DNA of 64,000 nt from the NCBI GenBank assembly GCA_947446025.1, contig CANFEY010000007.1, positions 45,132-109,131 on the forward strand, in the 5' to 3' direction. Under the pieces are notes generated by a model. It did no database searches. It worked only from the letters and a program-made list of their open reading frames with translations, and was not told the origin of the DNA. Source of the stretch: Bryobacterales bacterium. Its GTDB lineage: Bacteria > Acidobacteriota > Terriglobia > Bryobacterales > Bryobacteraceae. Position 1 is the stretch's first letter. Each line of letters begins with the position of its first letter. This document shows positions 25,681 to 35,366 of this stretch, one piece after another. The position numbers and the translations under genes are program-made.

Positions 25681-26841
25681 ATGCTAGATCGACGGAGTTT
25701 TGTGGGTGGTGCGCTGCTGGCTTCCGGCGCGAGATTGTGGGGAGCCGGCTACGACCTGGTGATCAAAGGCGGGCGCTTGATTGACCCGGCGCAGAAGATC
25801 GACCGCATTGCCGACGTGGCCGTGCAGGCGGGCAAGATCGCCCGCATCGGCACGAACCTCAGCGGCACGCAGACGATCGACGCGACAGGCAAGCTGGTAA
25901 CGCCCGGCTTGATCGACGTCCACATGCACGCCGGCGACACGATGCTGCCCCCATCCGAAGTGCTGAACACCGGGGTGACCTCGCTGTGCGACGGCGGTTC
26001 CCGGGGCGCTGACAACCTGGATGAATTGGTCGGCATCGCTCGCACCGCGAACCGTATGCGGATCTTCCTGAACATCGCCCGGCTGGGCAATGCTCCCAAC
26101 GGACGCGCGGAGTTCCTGGATGGCTTGGAGCCCGCGGACATCGGCAAGTGCCGCGCGGCGGTGGAGCGCAACCGCGAGTGGATCGTGGGGATCAAGGCGC
26201 GGCTGTCGCGCGGGGTTGCCAAGGACCAGGACGTGGAGGTGCTGCGCCGGGCCCGTGTGGTTGCCGACGCGGTCAAACTTCCGATCATGATCCACATGGG
26301 AGACACGGCATCGCCACTGCCGGGCCTGTTGGCGATGCTGCGACCGGGCGACATCGTCACCCACTTGTACGCGCCACCGCCGCACGGCATCATGGACGAC
26401 AAAGGCAAGATCCTGCCCGAGGTGCTCGCGGCCCGCAATCGCGGCGTCCGTTTCGATTTCGGCAACGGCCGCAATGAGCATTGGACCTGGGAGGTGGCGC
26501 AGAGCGCGCTGCAGCAGGGCTTCGCGCCGGACACGATCTCGACCGACCTCAACGCCACGTCGCGAACCGAACAGGTCTTCGACCTCCCCAGCACAATGTC
26601 GAAGTTCCTCTTGCTCGGGATGCCCTTGAACCAGGTGATCGCATGCGTGACCGCGAACGCCGCGCGCAGCATCACTACGTTCAAGTCCTACGGCACGCTG
26701 CGCACTGGCGCAGTTGCGGACATCGCGGTGCTCACGCTGGCACAAGGCAGCTTCGACTTCGTGGACAACTACAAGGGAGTGCGCAAGGGCACTCAGAAGT
26801 TGTCGGCGCACGCGGTGGTCGCGGGCGGCAGGGTCCGGTGA
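25681..26841 (+). CDS. Amidohydrolase-superfamily metallohydrolase, Tat-like signal
   Basis: The ATG at 25681 gives 386 residues. The N-terminus DRRSFVGGALLASGARLW resembles a twin-arginine signal, suggesting folded export. Metal-site elements are visible: H81-x-H83 (DVHMHAGD), Lys172 (VGIKARLSRG, the residue usually carboxylated) and His205 (IMIHMGD). The family includes dihydroorotase-like and deacetylase-type enzymes that hydrolyse C-N bonds. Substrate is unknown. The next gene's GTG overlaps the stop codon, so the two are co-translated. Confidence 0.82.
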   Translation: MLDRRSFVGGALLASGARLWGAGYDLVIKGGRLIDPAQKIDRIADVAVQAGKIARIGTNLSGTQTIDATGKLVTPGLIDVHMHAGDTMLPPSEVLNTGVTSLCDGGSRGADNLDELVGIARTANRMRIFLNIARLGNAPNGRAEFLDGLEPADIGKCRAAVERNREWIVGIKARLSRGVAKDQDVEVLRRARVVADAVKLPIMIHMGDTASPLPGLLAMLRPGDIVTHLYAPPPHGIMDDKGKILPEVLAARNRGVRFDFGNGRNEHWTWEVAQSALQQGFAPDTISTDLNATSRTEQVFDLPSTMSKFLLLGMPLNQVIACVTANAARSITTFKSYGTLRTGAVADIAVLTLAQGSFDFVDNYKGVRKGTQKLSAHAVVAGGRVR

Positions 26842-27260
26842 CCAGTGAAGCGCAGCTTCGCGAGAAGCTTCGGAAGATTGCCGCCCTGTTTGAGGGGGCC
26901 ACTACGACCGGTGAACGCGCCGCTGCGGCGGCCGCGATGGAGCGGATCAAGAAAGGTCTCGGTTCCGCGCCAAAGGTCGAACTCGCCACGGAGTTTCAGT
27001 TCTCCTTGCCGGATCGCTGGCAGCGCCGTCTGTTCTCCGCACTGTGCCGCCGCCATCGGCTGGAGCCGTACCGCTACAAACGGCAACGCTACACAACTGT
27101 GATGGTGCGGGTCCCCAAAGGCTTCGTTGAGACCACGCTGTGGCCGGAATATCAGGAACTGAAAGAAGCGCTCAATGAGTACCTCACTGAGGCTACAGAG
27201 CGCATCATCCGTGAAGAGGTCTTCGGCGATGCGAACGAGGCGTCGGAACGCGCCGGATAG
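26838..27260 (+). CDS. DUF2786-like small protein, unknown function
   Basis: The GTG at 26838 overlaps the amidohydrolase stop codon (GTGA). The 140-residue protein begins with a helical EKLRKIAALFEGATTTGERAAA segment similar to the DUF2786 N-terminal helix pair, followed by ATEFQFSLPDRWQRRLFSAL and a basic stretch (CRRHRLEPYRYKRQRYTTVMVR). The basic middle part may bind nucleic acid. The frame is open far upstream, but that section is the shadow of the amidohydrolase. Its stop abuts the convergent lactonase-like gene with no spacer. Confidence 0.65.
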   Translation: MTSEAQLREKLRKIAALFEGATTTGERAAAAAAMERIKKGLGSAPKVELATEFQFSLPDRWQRRLFSALCRRHRLEPYRYKRQRYTTVMVRVPKGFVETTLWPEYQELKEALNEYLTEATERIIREEVFGDANEASERAG

Positions 27261-28337
27261 CTACTTCGCGCGCGGCCTGCCGCCGGTGGAGAGCATGGGC
27301 AGCGCAATGATCCAGTCCTTGTTGAGGGCGTTGTCACGGGCAACGGCGTAGAGCGTCTTGCGGTCCGCGCCGCCGAAGGTCACGCTGATGGTGCCGCGCG
27401 GCGTCGGGATCATGCCGAGATTCTTACCTGCCTTGTCGATCACTTGAATTCCGGCGCCGGTGGTCACGTAGAGCCGGCCCTCGCTGTCAAACGTAGAACC
27501 GTCGCCACCGCCGCCTTCCCACTTGGTGAACTCGCGCTGGTTGGTGAGTGAGCCGTCACCCTTCACATCGAACGCGGCGAGCGTGCCACCGTTGGTGACA
27601 AAGAGGGTTTTCTCATCGGCGCTGAGCATGATGCCGTTGGTGCCCAGCATCTCGCCGTAGCGCGTGATCTTCCCCTTCGCGTCGGCGTAGTAGACGGTGC
27701 CGCTGGTGAAGTAGACTCCGCCTTTGCTGTCCGATGTCGCGTCATTGAGCACGCCGCCGAGGCAGTCGAGCGTGTCGCCGTTGGGCAGGCGGTCCGTGAG
27801 GTATTGGCGCTTGGGGGCGAGCTGTTCGATGGACGGCATGAGGCCGCGGTTGAGGATAAAGAGCGCTCCTTTAGAGTTCATCGTGAGCGAGCCGCCGGTG
27901 TTGGTGCCTGTGTAGGCGATGCTGAACTTTCCAGCTGCATCCAGGCGCACGACGGCGCTGTTGTCATTTTGGGCGATGAGCAGGTCGCCGTTGGCGTCGG
28001 CAATGATGCCATCGGCGTTGTTGCCGTCGACGGTCCAGACTTCTTTCCATTGCGCTCCTGCGTTGACGACGCCAGGGATGGCGGCGATGCTGTACTCACG
28101 CAAGGACGGCGCAGGCGCGGCTTTCGGAGCACCGGCCTTCGGCGCCCCACCCTTGGCTGCGCCACCTCCGCGGCCAGGGGGCGGAGCCTTGCACGTTGCA
28201 ACGACCGAGGCGTTGTTGGAATCCGCGCCGGTCTGAATGCCCGGTCCAGTTGTCCGCGGCGCTGGAGGCGGCTGCTGGGAGAGCGCCGCAGCCGCGGCGA
28301 TCAAGACAGCTGCTGGAAGAAGAAGTTTGTGTTTCAT
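27261..28337 (-). CDS. SMP-30/gluconolactonase-like secreted beta-propeller
   Basis: From the ATG at 28337 the protein has 358 residues with a signal peptide (MKHKLLLPAAVLIAAAAALS). An Ala/Pro/Gly-rich linker follows. The rest shows six-bladed propeller blocks such as NADGIIADANGDLLIAQNDN, DSKGGVYFTSGTVYYAD, TNGIMLSADEKTLFVTNGG and FDSEGRLYVTTGAGIQVID, as in SMP-30/gluconolactonases, whose metal-binding Asn and Asp residues fit these blocks. It begins 10 nt after the TonB-dependent receptor ends, so the two form an operon that may take up and hydrolyse a sugar lactone or related compound. Confidence 0.8.
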   Translation of the reverse strand: MKHKLLLPAAVLIAAAAALSQQPPPAPRTTGPGIQTGADSNNASVVATCKAPPPGRGGGAAKGGAPKAGAPKAAPAPSLREYSIAAIPGVVNAGAQWKEVWTVDGNNADGIIADANGDLLIAQNDNSAVVRLDAAGKFSIAYTGTNTGGSLTMNSKGALFILNRGLMPSIEQLAPKRQYLTDRLPNGDTLDCLGGVLNDATSDSKGGVYFTSGTVYYADAKGKITRYGEMLGTNGIMLSADEKTLFVTNGGTLAAFDVKGDGSLTNQREFTKWEGGGGDGSTFDSEGRLYVTTGAGIQVIDKAGKNLGMIPTPRGTISVTFGGADRKTLYAVARDNALNKDWIIALPMLSTGGRPRAK

Positions 28338-28347
28338 CAGGCTGACG

Positions 28348-31300
28348 CTAGAATGTGATTCTTGCCACGATGGTACCGTTGCGGACGTCCAGCACGTTGG
28401 TCGGCAGCACCGCGCCGAAGCCACCGGTGTTGATGCCGCCACCCTTGACGATCGGAGCCAAGTAGGAGCCAGCGGCCACCGGTTGCGGCAAGCGCGTCCG
28501 GTTGAAGGCGTTAGAGAACTCGGCACGTACGTTGAATGTTACGCGTTCCTTGATGCGGAAGGTGCGCCCGAAGTTCAGATTCTCATTCGGATAGCGGTAC
28601 CCGCGATATTCCCGGAAGGTCGATTGCTGCGCGCCCCACTGCCCATCCGGAATGTTGGCCCAAGCGGCGGGGTTCAGCACCTGTGTCGTGCGCGGATCGT
28701 AACAATGGCAGTTGATGTCCAACTCGTCCGTGCGCGTCTTGCCGTCCAGATCCACCCAGTTGGTGGTGAACAGAGGTTGCCCGTCGACACGCTGCGCGGT
28801 GCCAGGTCCGCGATTCAGCCAGCGGCTGATCGGATTCGCGTTGAGGGTAGTGGGACGCCCCAGAGCGGGCGCTCTCTGATATTGCATGTAGACACCTAGC
28901 GTCCAATCGCTCAGAACGTAGCCCAGGACCCTACCCGCGAACTCCGCCTTCGGAGTAATGTACTGCGCGGAGATACGTACCTGCAACGGTAGATCGTTAC
29001 CGGCAAGGTTCTTGCCCATGCTCCGGTTGAAAACGTCCGGCGAAGACAGCAAGTCAAGCGTCTTAGCCCAAGTCACATTGGCGTTCACCGACAGGCCTTG
29101 CCACAGGCGTTGCGTGATCGTGGTCTGCAGTGAGTCGTACCAAGTCCTGCCCAGCGGCGCTCCTGTGGTTGTAATGGTGTTGCTGTACTGAGGAAACGGC
29201 AACAAGCTCTGGAACACGTTCTGGGTGCCCGGGAAATTCGAATATGGCAGATTGATGCCCCGCGCCGCCAGGGTGGATCGCTGCGTGGTGGTCAACTGGC
29301 GCACTTGCGTGTTCAGCGTGCTGGCGTCGGGTAGGTTGCCAATTGCGAATCCATACCGCGAAAGATCGGCGGCGGACAAAACGTTCACAGGTGTCAAAGC
29401 GCCCGCGCTCCACCACGCACCACGATTTGCGACGTAGGAAGCCTCGACCACTAGGTTGCGATTGATTTCCCGTTGGAAGCCGATCGACCACTGGGCTTGG
29501 CGCGCCGGGCGGCCCAGGTTCGGGTCGATGTAGCCTGGAGACGCGCCTACGGTCCCCGGCAGCGCCGGAAGTGCCCCAGGGCTCAGATTGGGGAAGACGG
29601 GATTAAACGCCGAAGGGATGCCGTCACCCAGGGTGAAATTCTGCGCCTGCCCGAAGGCCGGAGTGTCTCCGAACTGGTAGGAAAGCGGGTTGCTGCCTGG
29701 AACCGTTGTCACGTTGTAGACGAGACCGAACCCGCCACGCAACACCGTCTTTGGATTGATCTGGTAGGCGAAGCCCACACGCGGTCCAAAGCCCCAGGGA
29801 TAGTTCTTAGCTAGCCGACAATTGCAGGTGGCTTCATACGTCACACCACCCGGGTGCCCGCCTGCGCTGGGATTCGCGAGCTTCGGATCGAAGCTCGCGA
29901 TGCGTCCGTAGGTTTCGCGCGGATACCCACCCCAGTCGTATCGGAGACCGTAGTCCAAGGTAAACTTGCGCGTGACCTTCCAGGTGTCCTGGATGAAGAT
30001 TCCGTACTGCTGCCGTCCATACTTGTAAGCCACCGGCGCACCGATACCAAAACTCGTGCTGCGGCCCAACAGGAAGCTGCCGTAGGAGAAGCCAGAACTG
30101 CCCCGCGTCAGCGCTACATCTTCCAGCGCTGGATTCGCCGTGGCCGATCCGGTAAAGCCGAAAGATCCATCCACATGCCAACCAGGCTGCGCGAAGGTAT
30201 ATTGCGGGTTGCCCTCAATGCGCCACTCCGCGCCCACTTTGTACGTATGGTTGTCGCGGACATAGGTCACGCTGGCGTTGGATTGCGGCTTCTGCATCAT
30301 CTGCCGCGTCTGGAACAGTGCACCCATGCTGTTCATCCCGCCGACGGCCTGCGACACGCCGTCGAAAGTCATGCGCGGGAAACTGCGGGCGATCTTCGTG
30401 CCCTTGAGTCCGATTTCCTTCAGCGGATCGAAATCCAGGATCGGCGTCCAATCCCACAAGTTATTCTGCTGGTAGCCCATGCCCAAATGCAGCAGCAACG
30501 TGGGCGAAATCGCATAGTCGTAGTTCAAACGGAGGGTGTAGGAGCGGTCGAAATTCGCGATCGTAGTCGTGATCGCATCTGGGAAACCTTCCGGAACGCC
30601 CGGCGAACCCACCGCCGGGTACTGATCGGCCGTGCGCGTGCCGGACCAGTAGAACGAGAGCCGGCCCTTGGAGCCAAGCGTCTGGTCGAGCTTCAGTGAG
30701 GGGATTTCCGTGGTCCGCTGACTGCGGAAACCGTTGTTGAAGTTCAAACCCGCCCGCGAGGCGGTGGGGCCCGTCGGCAGCGGAATATACTTGCTCTGAA
30801 TCGCGGCCGCAACCGGATCGAAACGCGACACCGGAATTCGGTTCCCCACAAACGCGTCGCGCGTCAGGATGGAGTTGCCCTGTTGACCTAATCCAACGCA
30901 CGTGGGGTTGATGGTTGCCGGGGCACAGGTGACTGGCCGCTGCGTGGTGGGATCGAAGATCTGGCTTACAGGAGCCGTGCGGCCCAGCGGGTCGCGGAAA
31001 TCACCTGCGCTGGTGGCCAGGTTGAAACCACCTGCGCGACCGCTTAAGAGTCCGAAGTCGCCGTTGCGATACTCCGCCGTGGGCACTGTTGCGATCGAGG
31101 TAAAAATTAAACGTTTTTCCAGAAATTGTTCCCAGTTAAAGTAGAAGAAGCTCTTGTTGGCTCCGTTGTACACTTTCGGGATGCGGATGGGGCCACCCAA
31201 CGAAATGCCGTAGTCACTACGGCGAGCGCGGTCCAATAGGTTGGTGTAGGGCTGACGCGCATTCAGCGCTTCGTTCACGAAGTACTCGTACACGCTGCCG

Positions 31301-32058
31301 TGATAGTCGTTGGTGCCGGACTTCATGGAAGCGTTGAAGAGTCCTCCCCCAACCGCGCCGTACTCGGCCGCGAAATTGCTGGTCTGCACAGCAACTTCTT
31401 GTATGGCCTCCGCGCTGGGCTGCACCTCCATCGTGAATTGGGCCAGCGTACCGTTATTACCCGCGTCCATACCCTCAATGCGATAGGAGGCAGTGTTGAC
31501 TGGCGCTCCGTTTACCACTAGGGCGGGCGTGCCATTGGCGACGCCGTAGACGGCTCCGGGTACCAGCAGCGCGAGGGCCCAAGGATTGCGGACGCCGGCA
31601 GCGGAGCCCTGGCTAGGACCAACACCCAGAATCGGGAGTTGATTCAGCTGTGCCACCGTGACGTTCTGCGCTACTTCGCCGCTTTCCGTTTTAAGCAACG
31701 TAGCCTCCGCCGTCACCGTAACCGACTCCGCAGCTGAGCCGACCTCCATGGACACGTCAATGCGCATGGTCTGCGTAGGTGCAAGATCCAGGCCCGGGCG
31801 GTTGTATTTTTTGAATCCCGATGCGGTGACGCTGAGCTCGTAAGCGCCAGCCGGAAGCTGCGGCAAGGTGTAGTTGCCGGTAGCCGTGGTGGCAGCCGTG
31901 AAGACCTGCCCGTTGGCGCTGTTGCGCGCCTCAACGGCGGCATTGGACAGAACCGCTCCCGATGGATCGACAACGGTACCCGTGATGGTCCCGCGATCCG
32001 TTTGTCCGAAGGCCAAAACCCCTGCCAGCAAGAAACCCGCAGCTCTGATTATCCGCAT
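28348..32058 (-). CDS. TonB-dependent outer-membrane receptor with carboxypeptidase-regulatory domain
   Basis: This 1236-residue protein has a signal peptide, then a CarboxypepD_reg-like beta-sandwich at about 20-105 (TDRGTITGTVVDPSGAVLSN... ATGNYTLPQLPAGAYELSV), a plug-like region (ESVTVTAEATLLKTESGEVA) and a long C-terminal barrel with many aromatic-ended strands (FRIKERVTFNVRAEFSNAFN). Large OmpA-related TonB receptors of this shape are expanded in Solibacter-type acidobacteria and usually import glycans or oligosaccharides. A textbook promoter lies upstream. The substrate is unknown. Confidence 0.9.
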   Translation of the reverse strand: MRIIRAAGFLLAGVLAFGQTDRGTITGTVVDPSGAVLSNAAVEARNSANGQVFTAATTATGNYTLPQLPAGAYELSVTASGFKKYNRPGLDLAPTQTMRIDVSMEVGSAAESVTVTAEATLLKTESGEVAQNVTVAQLNQLPILGVGPSQGSAAGVRNPWALALLVPGAVYGVANGTPALVVNGAPVNTASYRIEGMDAGNNGTLAQFTMEVQPSAEAIQEVAVQTSNFAAEYGAVGGGLFNASMKSGTNDYHGSVYEYFVNEALNARQPYTNLLDRARRSDYGISLGGPIRIPKVYNGANKSFFYFNWEQFLEKRLIFTSIATVPTAEYRNGDFGLLSGRAGGFNLATSAGDFRDPLGRTAPVSQIFDPTTQRPVTCAPATINPTCVGLGQQGNSILTRDAFVGNRIPVSRFDPVAAAIQSKYIPLPTGPTASRAGLNFNNGFRSQRTTEIPSLKLDQTLGSKGRLSFYWSGTRTADQYPAVGSPGVPEGFPDAITTTIANFDRSYTLRLNYDYAISPTLLLHLGMGYQQNNLWDWTPILDFDPLKEIGLKGTKIARSFPRMTFDGVSQAVGGMNSMGALFQTRQMMQKPQSNASVTYVRDNHTYKVGAEWRIEGNPQYTFAQPGWHVDGSFGFTGSATANPALEDVALTRGSSGFSYGSFLLGRSTSFGIGAPVAYKYGRQQYGIFIQDTWKVTRKFTLDYGLRYDWGGYPRETYGRIASFDPKLANPSAGGHPGGVTYEATCNCRLAKNYPWGFGPRVGFAYQINPKTVLRGGFGLVYNVTTVPGSNPLSYQFGDTPAFGQAQNFTLGDGIPSAFNPVFPNLSPGALPALPGTVGASPGYIDPNLGRPARQAQWSIGFQREINRNLVVEASYVANRGAWWSAGALTPVNVLSAADLSRYGFAIGNLPDASTLNTQVRQLTTTQRSTLAARGINLPYSNFPGTQNVFQSLLPFPQYSNTITTTGAPLGRTWYDSLQTTITQRLWQGLSVNANVTWAKTLDLLSSPDVFNRSMGKNLAGNDLPLQVRISAQYITPKAEFAGRVLGYVLSDWTLGVYMQYQRAPALGRPTTLNANPISRWLNRGPGTAQRVDGQPLFTTNWVDLDGKTRTDELDINCHCYDPRTTQVLNPAAWANIPDGQWGAQQSTFREYRGYRYPNENLNFGRTFRIKERVTFNVRAEFSNAFNRTRLPQPVAAGSYLAPIVKGGGINTGGFGAVLPTNVLDVRNGTIVARITF

Positions 32059-32107
32059 CGCATCCCCTCTTAAGCAGACCCGTCCCTAGGCTCCTAGGCT
32101 GGGAGAG

Positions 32108-32137
32108 AGTATACGCCCCTTATGGGAAGTGCGTCAA
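32108..32137 (-). promoter_or_regulatory. Sigma70-type promoter of the TonB-dependent receptor operon
   Basis: On the minus strand TTGACG (32137-32132) and TATACT (32113-32108) are 18 bp apart, close to consensus. Transcription would start near 32101, leaving a leader of about 43 nt with AGAGGGG as ribosome-binding site before the ATG at 32058. It is the best-formed promoter in the window. Confidence 0.7.
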
Positions 32138-32149
32138 GCGAATTAAGCG

Positions 32150-32683
32150 TTAGTGGAGAACTTGGTCCGCCCGCCAGCCATTGTGCTGCCGTAGACGGAT
32201 GCGGGGAGCGGCTTCTTCAGAGAAGTCTCCGCGGTCGATTCCCAAAAGTGCAAGCGGCTGCGGGAAGCACTCATGCTTTACGATTACGCCGAGTTTGGCC
32301 TCCACCACCTTTACGTCCGCGTTTTCTTCGGTCAGCTTTATGAATTTCTGGATCTTGACGTCAAAGTCTCCGCGAAGCTGGATATAGGGGTTGGTGAATT
32401 TGTGGTCCCCCATGCGTACGTCGTCCCCGAAGAGCAATTCGCGCGCCGGTGCCTCCAGACGTCCGAGGGCATTGCCGCCGTCGGTTTGATCGATGAGCCA
32501 CAAGCCCTTTTTCTCGCCGCACAGGACTTGTTCTGGAGTGAGCAGAACCTGTTCGCCGCTCAGCGCCAGTTTGGAGGATTCGATCAATGCCTGAGCCGCC
32601 TGGTCGTCGAAAACACCGCTCTCGCAACCGGCAAGCAGCATTCCGGCAGCGACAACCACGCCGACTTGGAACAGGAATCTCAT
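32150..32683 (-). CDS. Lipoprotein, unknown function
   Basis: The 177-residue protein starts with a lipoprotein signal peptide (VVVAAGMLLAGC) with the Cys at residue 20 as the lipidation site. The mature domain is mixed helix and strand, acidic, with no recognised motif. It is probably anchored to the outer or inner membrane. The gene stands alone, between the receptor promoter and the divergent cold-shock gene. Confidence 0.75.
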   Translation of the reverse strand: MRFLFQVGVVVAAGMLLAGCESGVFDDQAAQALIESSKLALSGEQVLLTPEQVLCGEKKGLWLIDQTDGGNALGRLEAPARELLFGDDVRMGDHKFTNPYIQLRGDFDVKIQKFIKLTEENADVKVVEAKLGVIVKHECFPQPLALLGIDRGDFSEEAAPRIRLRQHNGWRADQVLH

Positions 32684-32818
32684 ACCCAGGCTATCGGCGG
32701 ATGACGGCCCAAACTACAGCGCGCAGCCCCATTGCATTCCGCAAAACGCCGTGAGACAATGGCAAGGTTTTGACGGAGTGTCCGGCCATCGCCGGAGCAA
32801 AAAGGGAGATCTAAAGTA

Positions 32819-33022
32819 GTGAGAGAAAAGGGCATTGTCAAATGGTTTAACGCCGCGAAGGGCTTCGGATTTATCCAACGGGCCAGCGGCGAAGATGTGT
32901 TCGTGCACTTCTCGGCGATCCAGGCTTCGGGCTACCGGACGCTGGATGAAGGCGCGGAAGTGGAATTTGAGGTCAAGACCGGCCCCAAGGGCCTGCAAGC
33001 CGAGAACGTCGGCCACCCGTAA
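32819..33022 (+). CDS. Cold-shock protein (CspA family)
   Basis: The 67-residue protein has the RNA-binding motifs RNP1 (KGFGFI) and RNP2 (VFVHF) of the OB-fold cold-shock family, and the start [18 protein letters not shown]. It should bind single-stranded RNA and prevent or melt secondary structure. The GTG at 32819 is preceded by GGGAG. The 5' leader holds a small CCGGC/GCCGG hairpin. A hairpin at 33068-33097 acts as terminator. Confidence 0.93.
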   Translation: MREKGIVKWFNAAKGFGFIQRASGEDVFVHFSAIQASGYRTLDEGAEVEFEVKTGPKGLQAENVGHP

Positions 33023-33067
33023 AGTCCTTCTGTTCGCAGTTTGTACGTGAATTCCCTACCTTGGCTG

Positions 33068-33100
33068 ACCAGGACAGACCTTATGCGCTGTCCTGGTTTG
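33068..33100 (+). terminator. Terminator hairpin of the cold-shock gene
   Basis: ACCAGGACAG (33068-33077) pairs perfectly with CTGTCCTGGT (33088-33097) over a 10-nt loop, followed by TTTG. The T run is short, so it may be a weak terminator or an mRNA 3' end stabiliser. Confidence 0.6.
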
Positions 33101-33183
33101 CCCTAGAAGGCAGATAGTTTCGCAAATCCTGTTACGATCCCCCCCGCAGTACTATCTAAGCGTGCAAAGGGGTAATACCAAAC

Positions 33184-35361
33184 ATGAATTTGCGACGCTA
33201 CGGCGTGCTGCCTTCTTCCTTCCTCGGCCTGTTGATGGGGGTGATGCCCAGTCAGGCTGCTCCCAAACACGCCTATGTGGTCAGTTCGACCGCGAGCACG
33301 GTAACCATCATTGATACCGCTACATCAGCGATCAAGGCGACGGTACCTGTTGGCTCCGGACCTTCGCGGGTGGCGGTGAGTCCCGACGGCTCGCGGGCCT
33401 ATGTCAGCCATCCGAGTTTTGGCTACGTCTCGGTCATTGATGCCGCGGTTTTGGGCGTAACCAGCACCATCACGACGGGCGCGGGACCGGGAGCGCTAGC
33501 CGTGGCACCGGACGGCGGTCGTCTCTATGTGGGTACCACCGCGGGCGTGCAGGTAATCGATTTGCCAGCCGGGACAGCCGGAGCCACGGTGCCGGGAACC
33601 GGATCCGCCAGCGAAATTGTCCTGACGCCCGACGGATCGCGCGCTTATGTGGCCGCCGGCGTGTTGTCGGCGATTGATACGGCATCTCTCACCGCGACAG
33701 AAACGGCAATTCCGGCGGCGTCGCTGGCGATGATGTCCAATGGCCAGCGCTTGTACGCGGCCTCCGGCAGCAGCTTGAGCGAAGTCAGCACGGCCACGAA
33801 TTCGGTCACCCGCTCCATCGGGGTGAATGGATCGGTAAGTGCGCTGGCACTGACGCCGGATGGTTCGCGCCTCTATGCGGGCGTACAGGGGAGCAACCTG
33901 GTTTGTTCGGTCTACGGTTGCGGCGGCATTGCGTTCCGCAACGTCGCAGTGATCGAAACCTACGGCAACACCACCATCGCCACCATCGCGATTCCGGCTC
34001 CCGTGGCGCGCATGGCAGTCACGCCGGACCGCAAGGATCTCTACATGACGATTCCGGCTGCCTCGGTTTCCATCGCGTCCGTCAACACCAACGCGATCCG
34101 CCTCACCATCCCCGTCGGTTCCGGCGTCAACGGCCTGGCCATTACATCGGACCCAGGTGCCGTGATTTACCCCTACGTGATCGACGCAGTGAATGACACG
34201 GCTCCGGCGACGCTGGTCTCCAATGCGGGCGGCACGGCGGTGGCGAACGTCCTGGTCAACGATACGTTGGGCGGCGTCCGGGCCACGCTGGCTACCGTCA
34301 CGCTTTCGCAGGTTTCCGCGAGCAACTCCGGCCTCAGTTTGAACGTGGCCACCGGAGCAGTCTCCGTCGAGATTGGCACGCCTGCGGGCGCGCATTCGTT
34401 GGTCTACCAGATTTGCGAGACCACCAGCCCGGCGAACTGCGATCAGGCAACGGTCAGCGTCAATGTGCGCCTGCCCTACGTGATTGACGCCGTGGATGAA
34501 AGCGCCGTCAGCAACACCGGCAAGACAGCGGTGAACGCTCTGCTAAACGACAAATTGAACGCGCTGCCCGCAACCACGGCCAACGTGCGGGTAACGCAGG
34601 TCTCCTCCACGCACGCCGGCGTGACGATCACGGCATCGGGTTTCGTCAACGTTGCCGCCGGAACGCCGTTCGGCGCGCACACGCTGGTCTACCGGATCTG
34701 CGAGGCCGCCAGCTTGAACAACTGCGACCAAGCGACGGTTTCGTTAGAGGTGATCCCCTATTTCGTCGATGCGGTGAATGACGCGGGCGCAACAACGCGG
34801 GGCGGCGGAATCGCGGTGGCGAACGTGCTGGCGAACGACAAGTTCGGAACCGGTACGGCGTCCCTGGCAAATGTCCAGCTTTCGCTGGTGTCTTCAACCA
34901 GCGCCGGGATTACGCTGGCCGCGAATGGCGCGGTGAGCGTGGCCGCGGGTACGGCGCTGGGCGGTCAGACACTGGTGTATCGGATCTGCGAGATCGGCAG
35001 CCCGTCCAATTGTGACCAGGCTACCGTCTCGGTCACGGTGAATCCGTACCTGATTGATGCGGTGTATGACTCGGCCCGGGCATCGTCAAAGGTGGCGAAT
35101 ACGGCCCTGGCAAGCGTGTTGTGGAACGATACGCTGGCCGGGGCGCGGGCCACGGTCGCGAACGTGCGGCTGTCCATGGTTTCGCTGCTACCGGTCAGTA
35201 ACAAGATCCGCTTGGATCTGACGGACGGGTCCGTGGACGTGCTGGGGAAGACGGAATCCGGACTCTACTCGCTGGTCTACCGGATCTGCGAGATTGCGAA
35301 TCCCACCAACTGCGATCAGGCGACGGTGTCGTTGGATCTGACCAGGAGTGGGGGGAATTAG
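33184..35361 (+). CDS. Secreted YncE-like beta-propeller protein with four tandem C-terminal repeats
   Basis: After a signal peptide (ending near SQAAP) residues 28-320 are YVTN/YncE-type propeller repeats (HAYVVSSTASTVTIIDTATS, VAVSPDGSRAYVS). From about residue 330 four repeats of roughly 95-105 residues follow. Each starts (Y/F)-(V/L)-(I/V)-D-A-V and ends with (V)-Y-(R/Q)-I-C-E-x7-N-C-(D)-Q-A-T-V-S; the two conserved Cys may pair. The repeats look like Ig-like surface modules. The protein is probably a cell-surface or secreted adhesin or binding protein. AAAGGGG serves as ribosome-binding site. Confidence 0.75.
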   Translation: MNLRRYGVLPSSFLGLLMGVMPSQAAPKHAYVVSSTASTVTIIDTATSAIKATVPVGSGPSRVAVSPDGSRAYVSHPSFGYVSVIDAAVLGVTSTITTGAGPGALAVAPDGGRLYVGTTAGVQVIDLPAGTAGATVPGTGSASEIVLTPDGSRAYVAAGVLSAIDTASLTATETAIPAASLAMMSNGQRLYAASGSSLSEVSTATNSVTRSIGVNGSVSALALTPDGSRLYAGVQGSNLVCSVYGCGGIAFRNVAVIETYGNTTIATIAIPAPVARMAVTPDRKDLYMTIPAASVSIASVNTNAIRLTIPVGSGVNGLAITSDPGAVIYPYVIDAVNDTAPATLVSNAGGTAVANVLVNDTLGGVRATLATVTLSQVSASNSGLSLNVATGAVSVEIGTPAGAHSLVYQICETTSPANCDQATVSVNVRLPYVIDAVDESAVSNTGKTAVNALLNDKLNALPATTANVRVTQVSSTHAGVTITASGFVNVAAGTPFGAHTLVYRICEAASLNNCDQATVSLEVIPYFVDAVNDAGATTRGGGIAVANVLANDKFGTGTASLANVQLSLVSSTSAGITLAANGAVSVAAGTALGGQTLVYRICEIGSPSNCDQATVSVTVNPYLIDAVYDSARASSKVANTALASVLWNDTLAGARATVANVRLSMVSLLPVSNKIRLDLTDGSVDVLGKTESGLYSLVYRICEIANPTNCDQATVSLDLTRSGGN

Positions 35362-35366
35362 TGAGA

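Noticed and set aside
25684..26811. 375-codon minus-strand frame
   Set aside because: Antisense of the amidohydrolase, with no recognisable domain.
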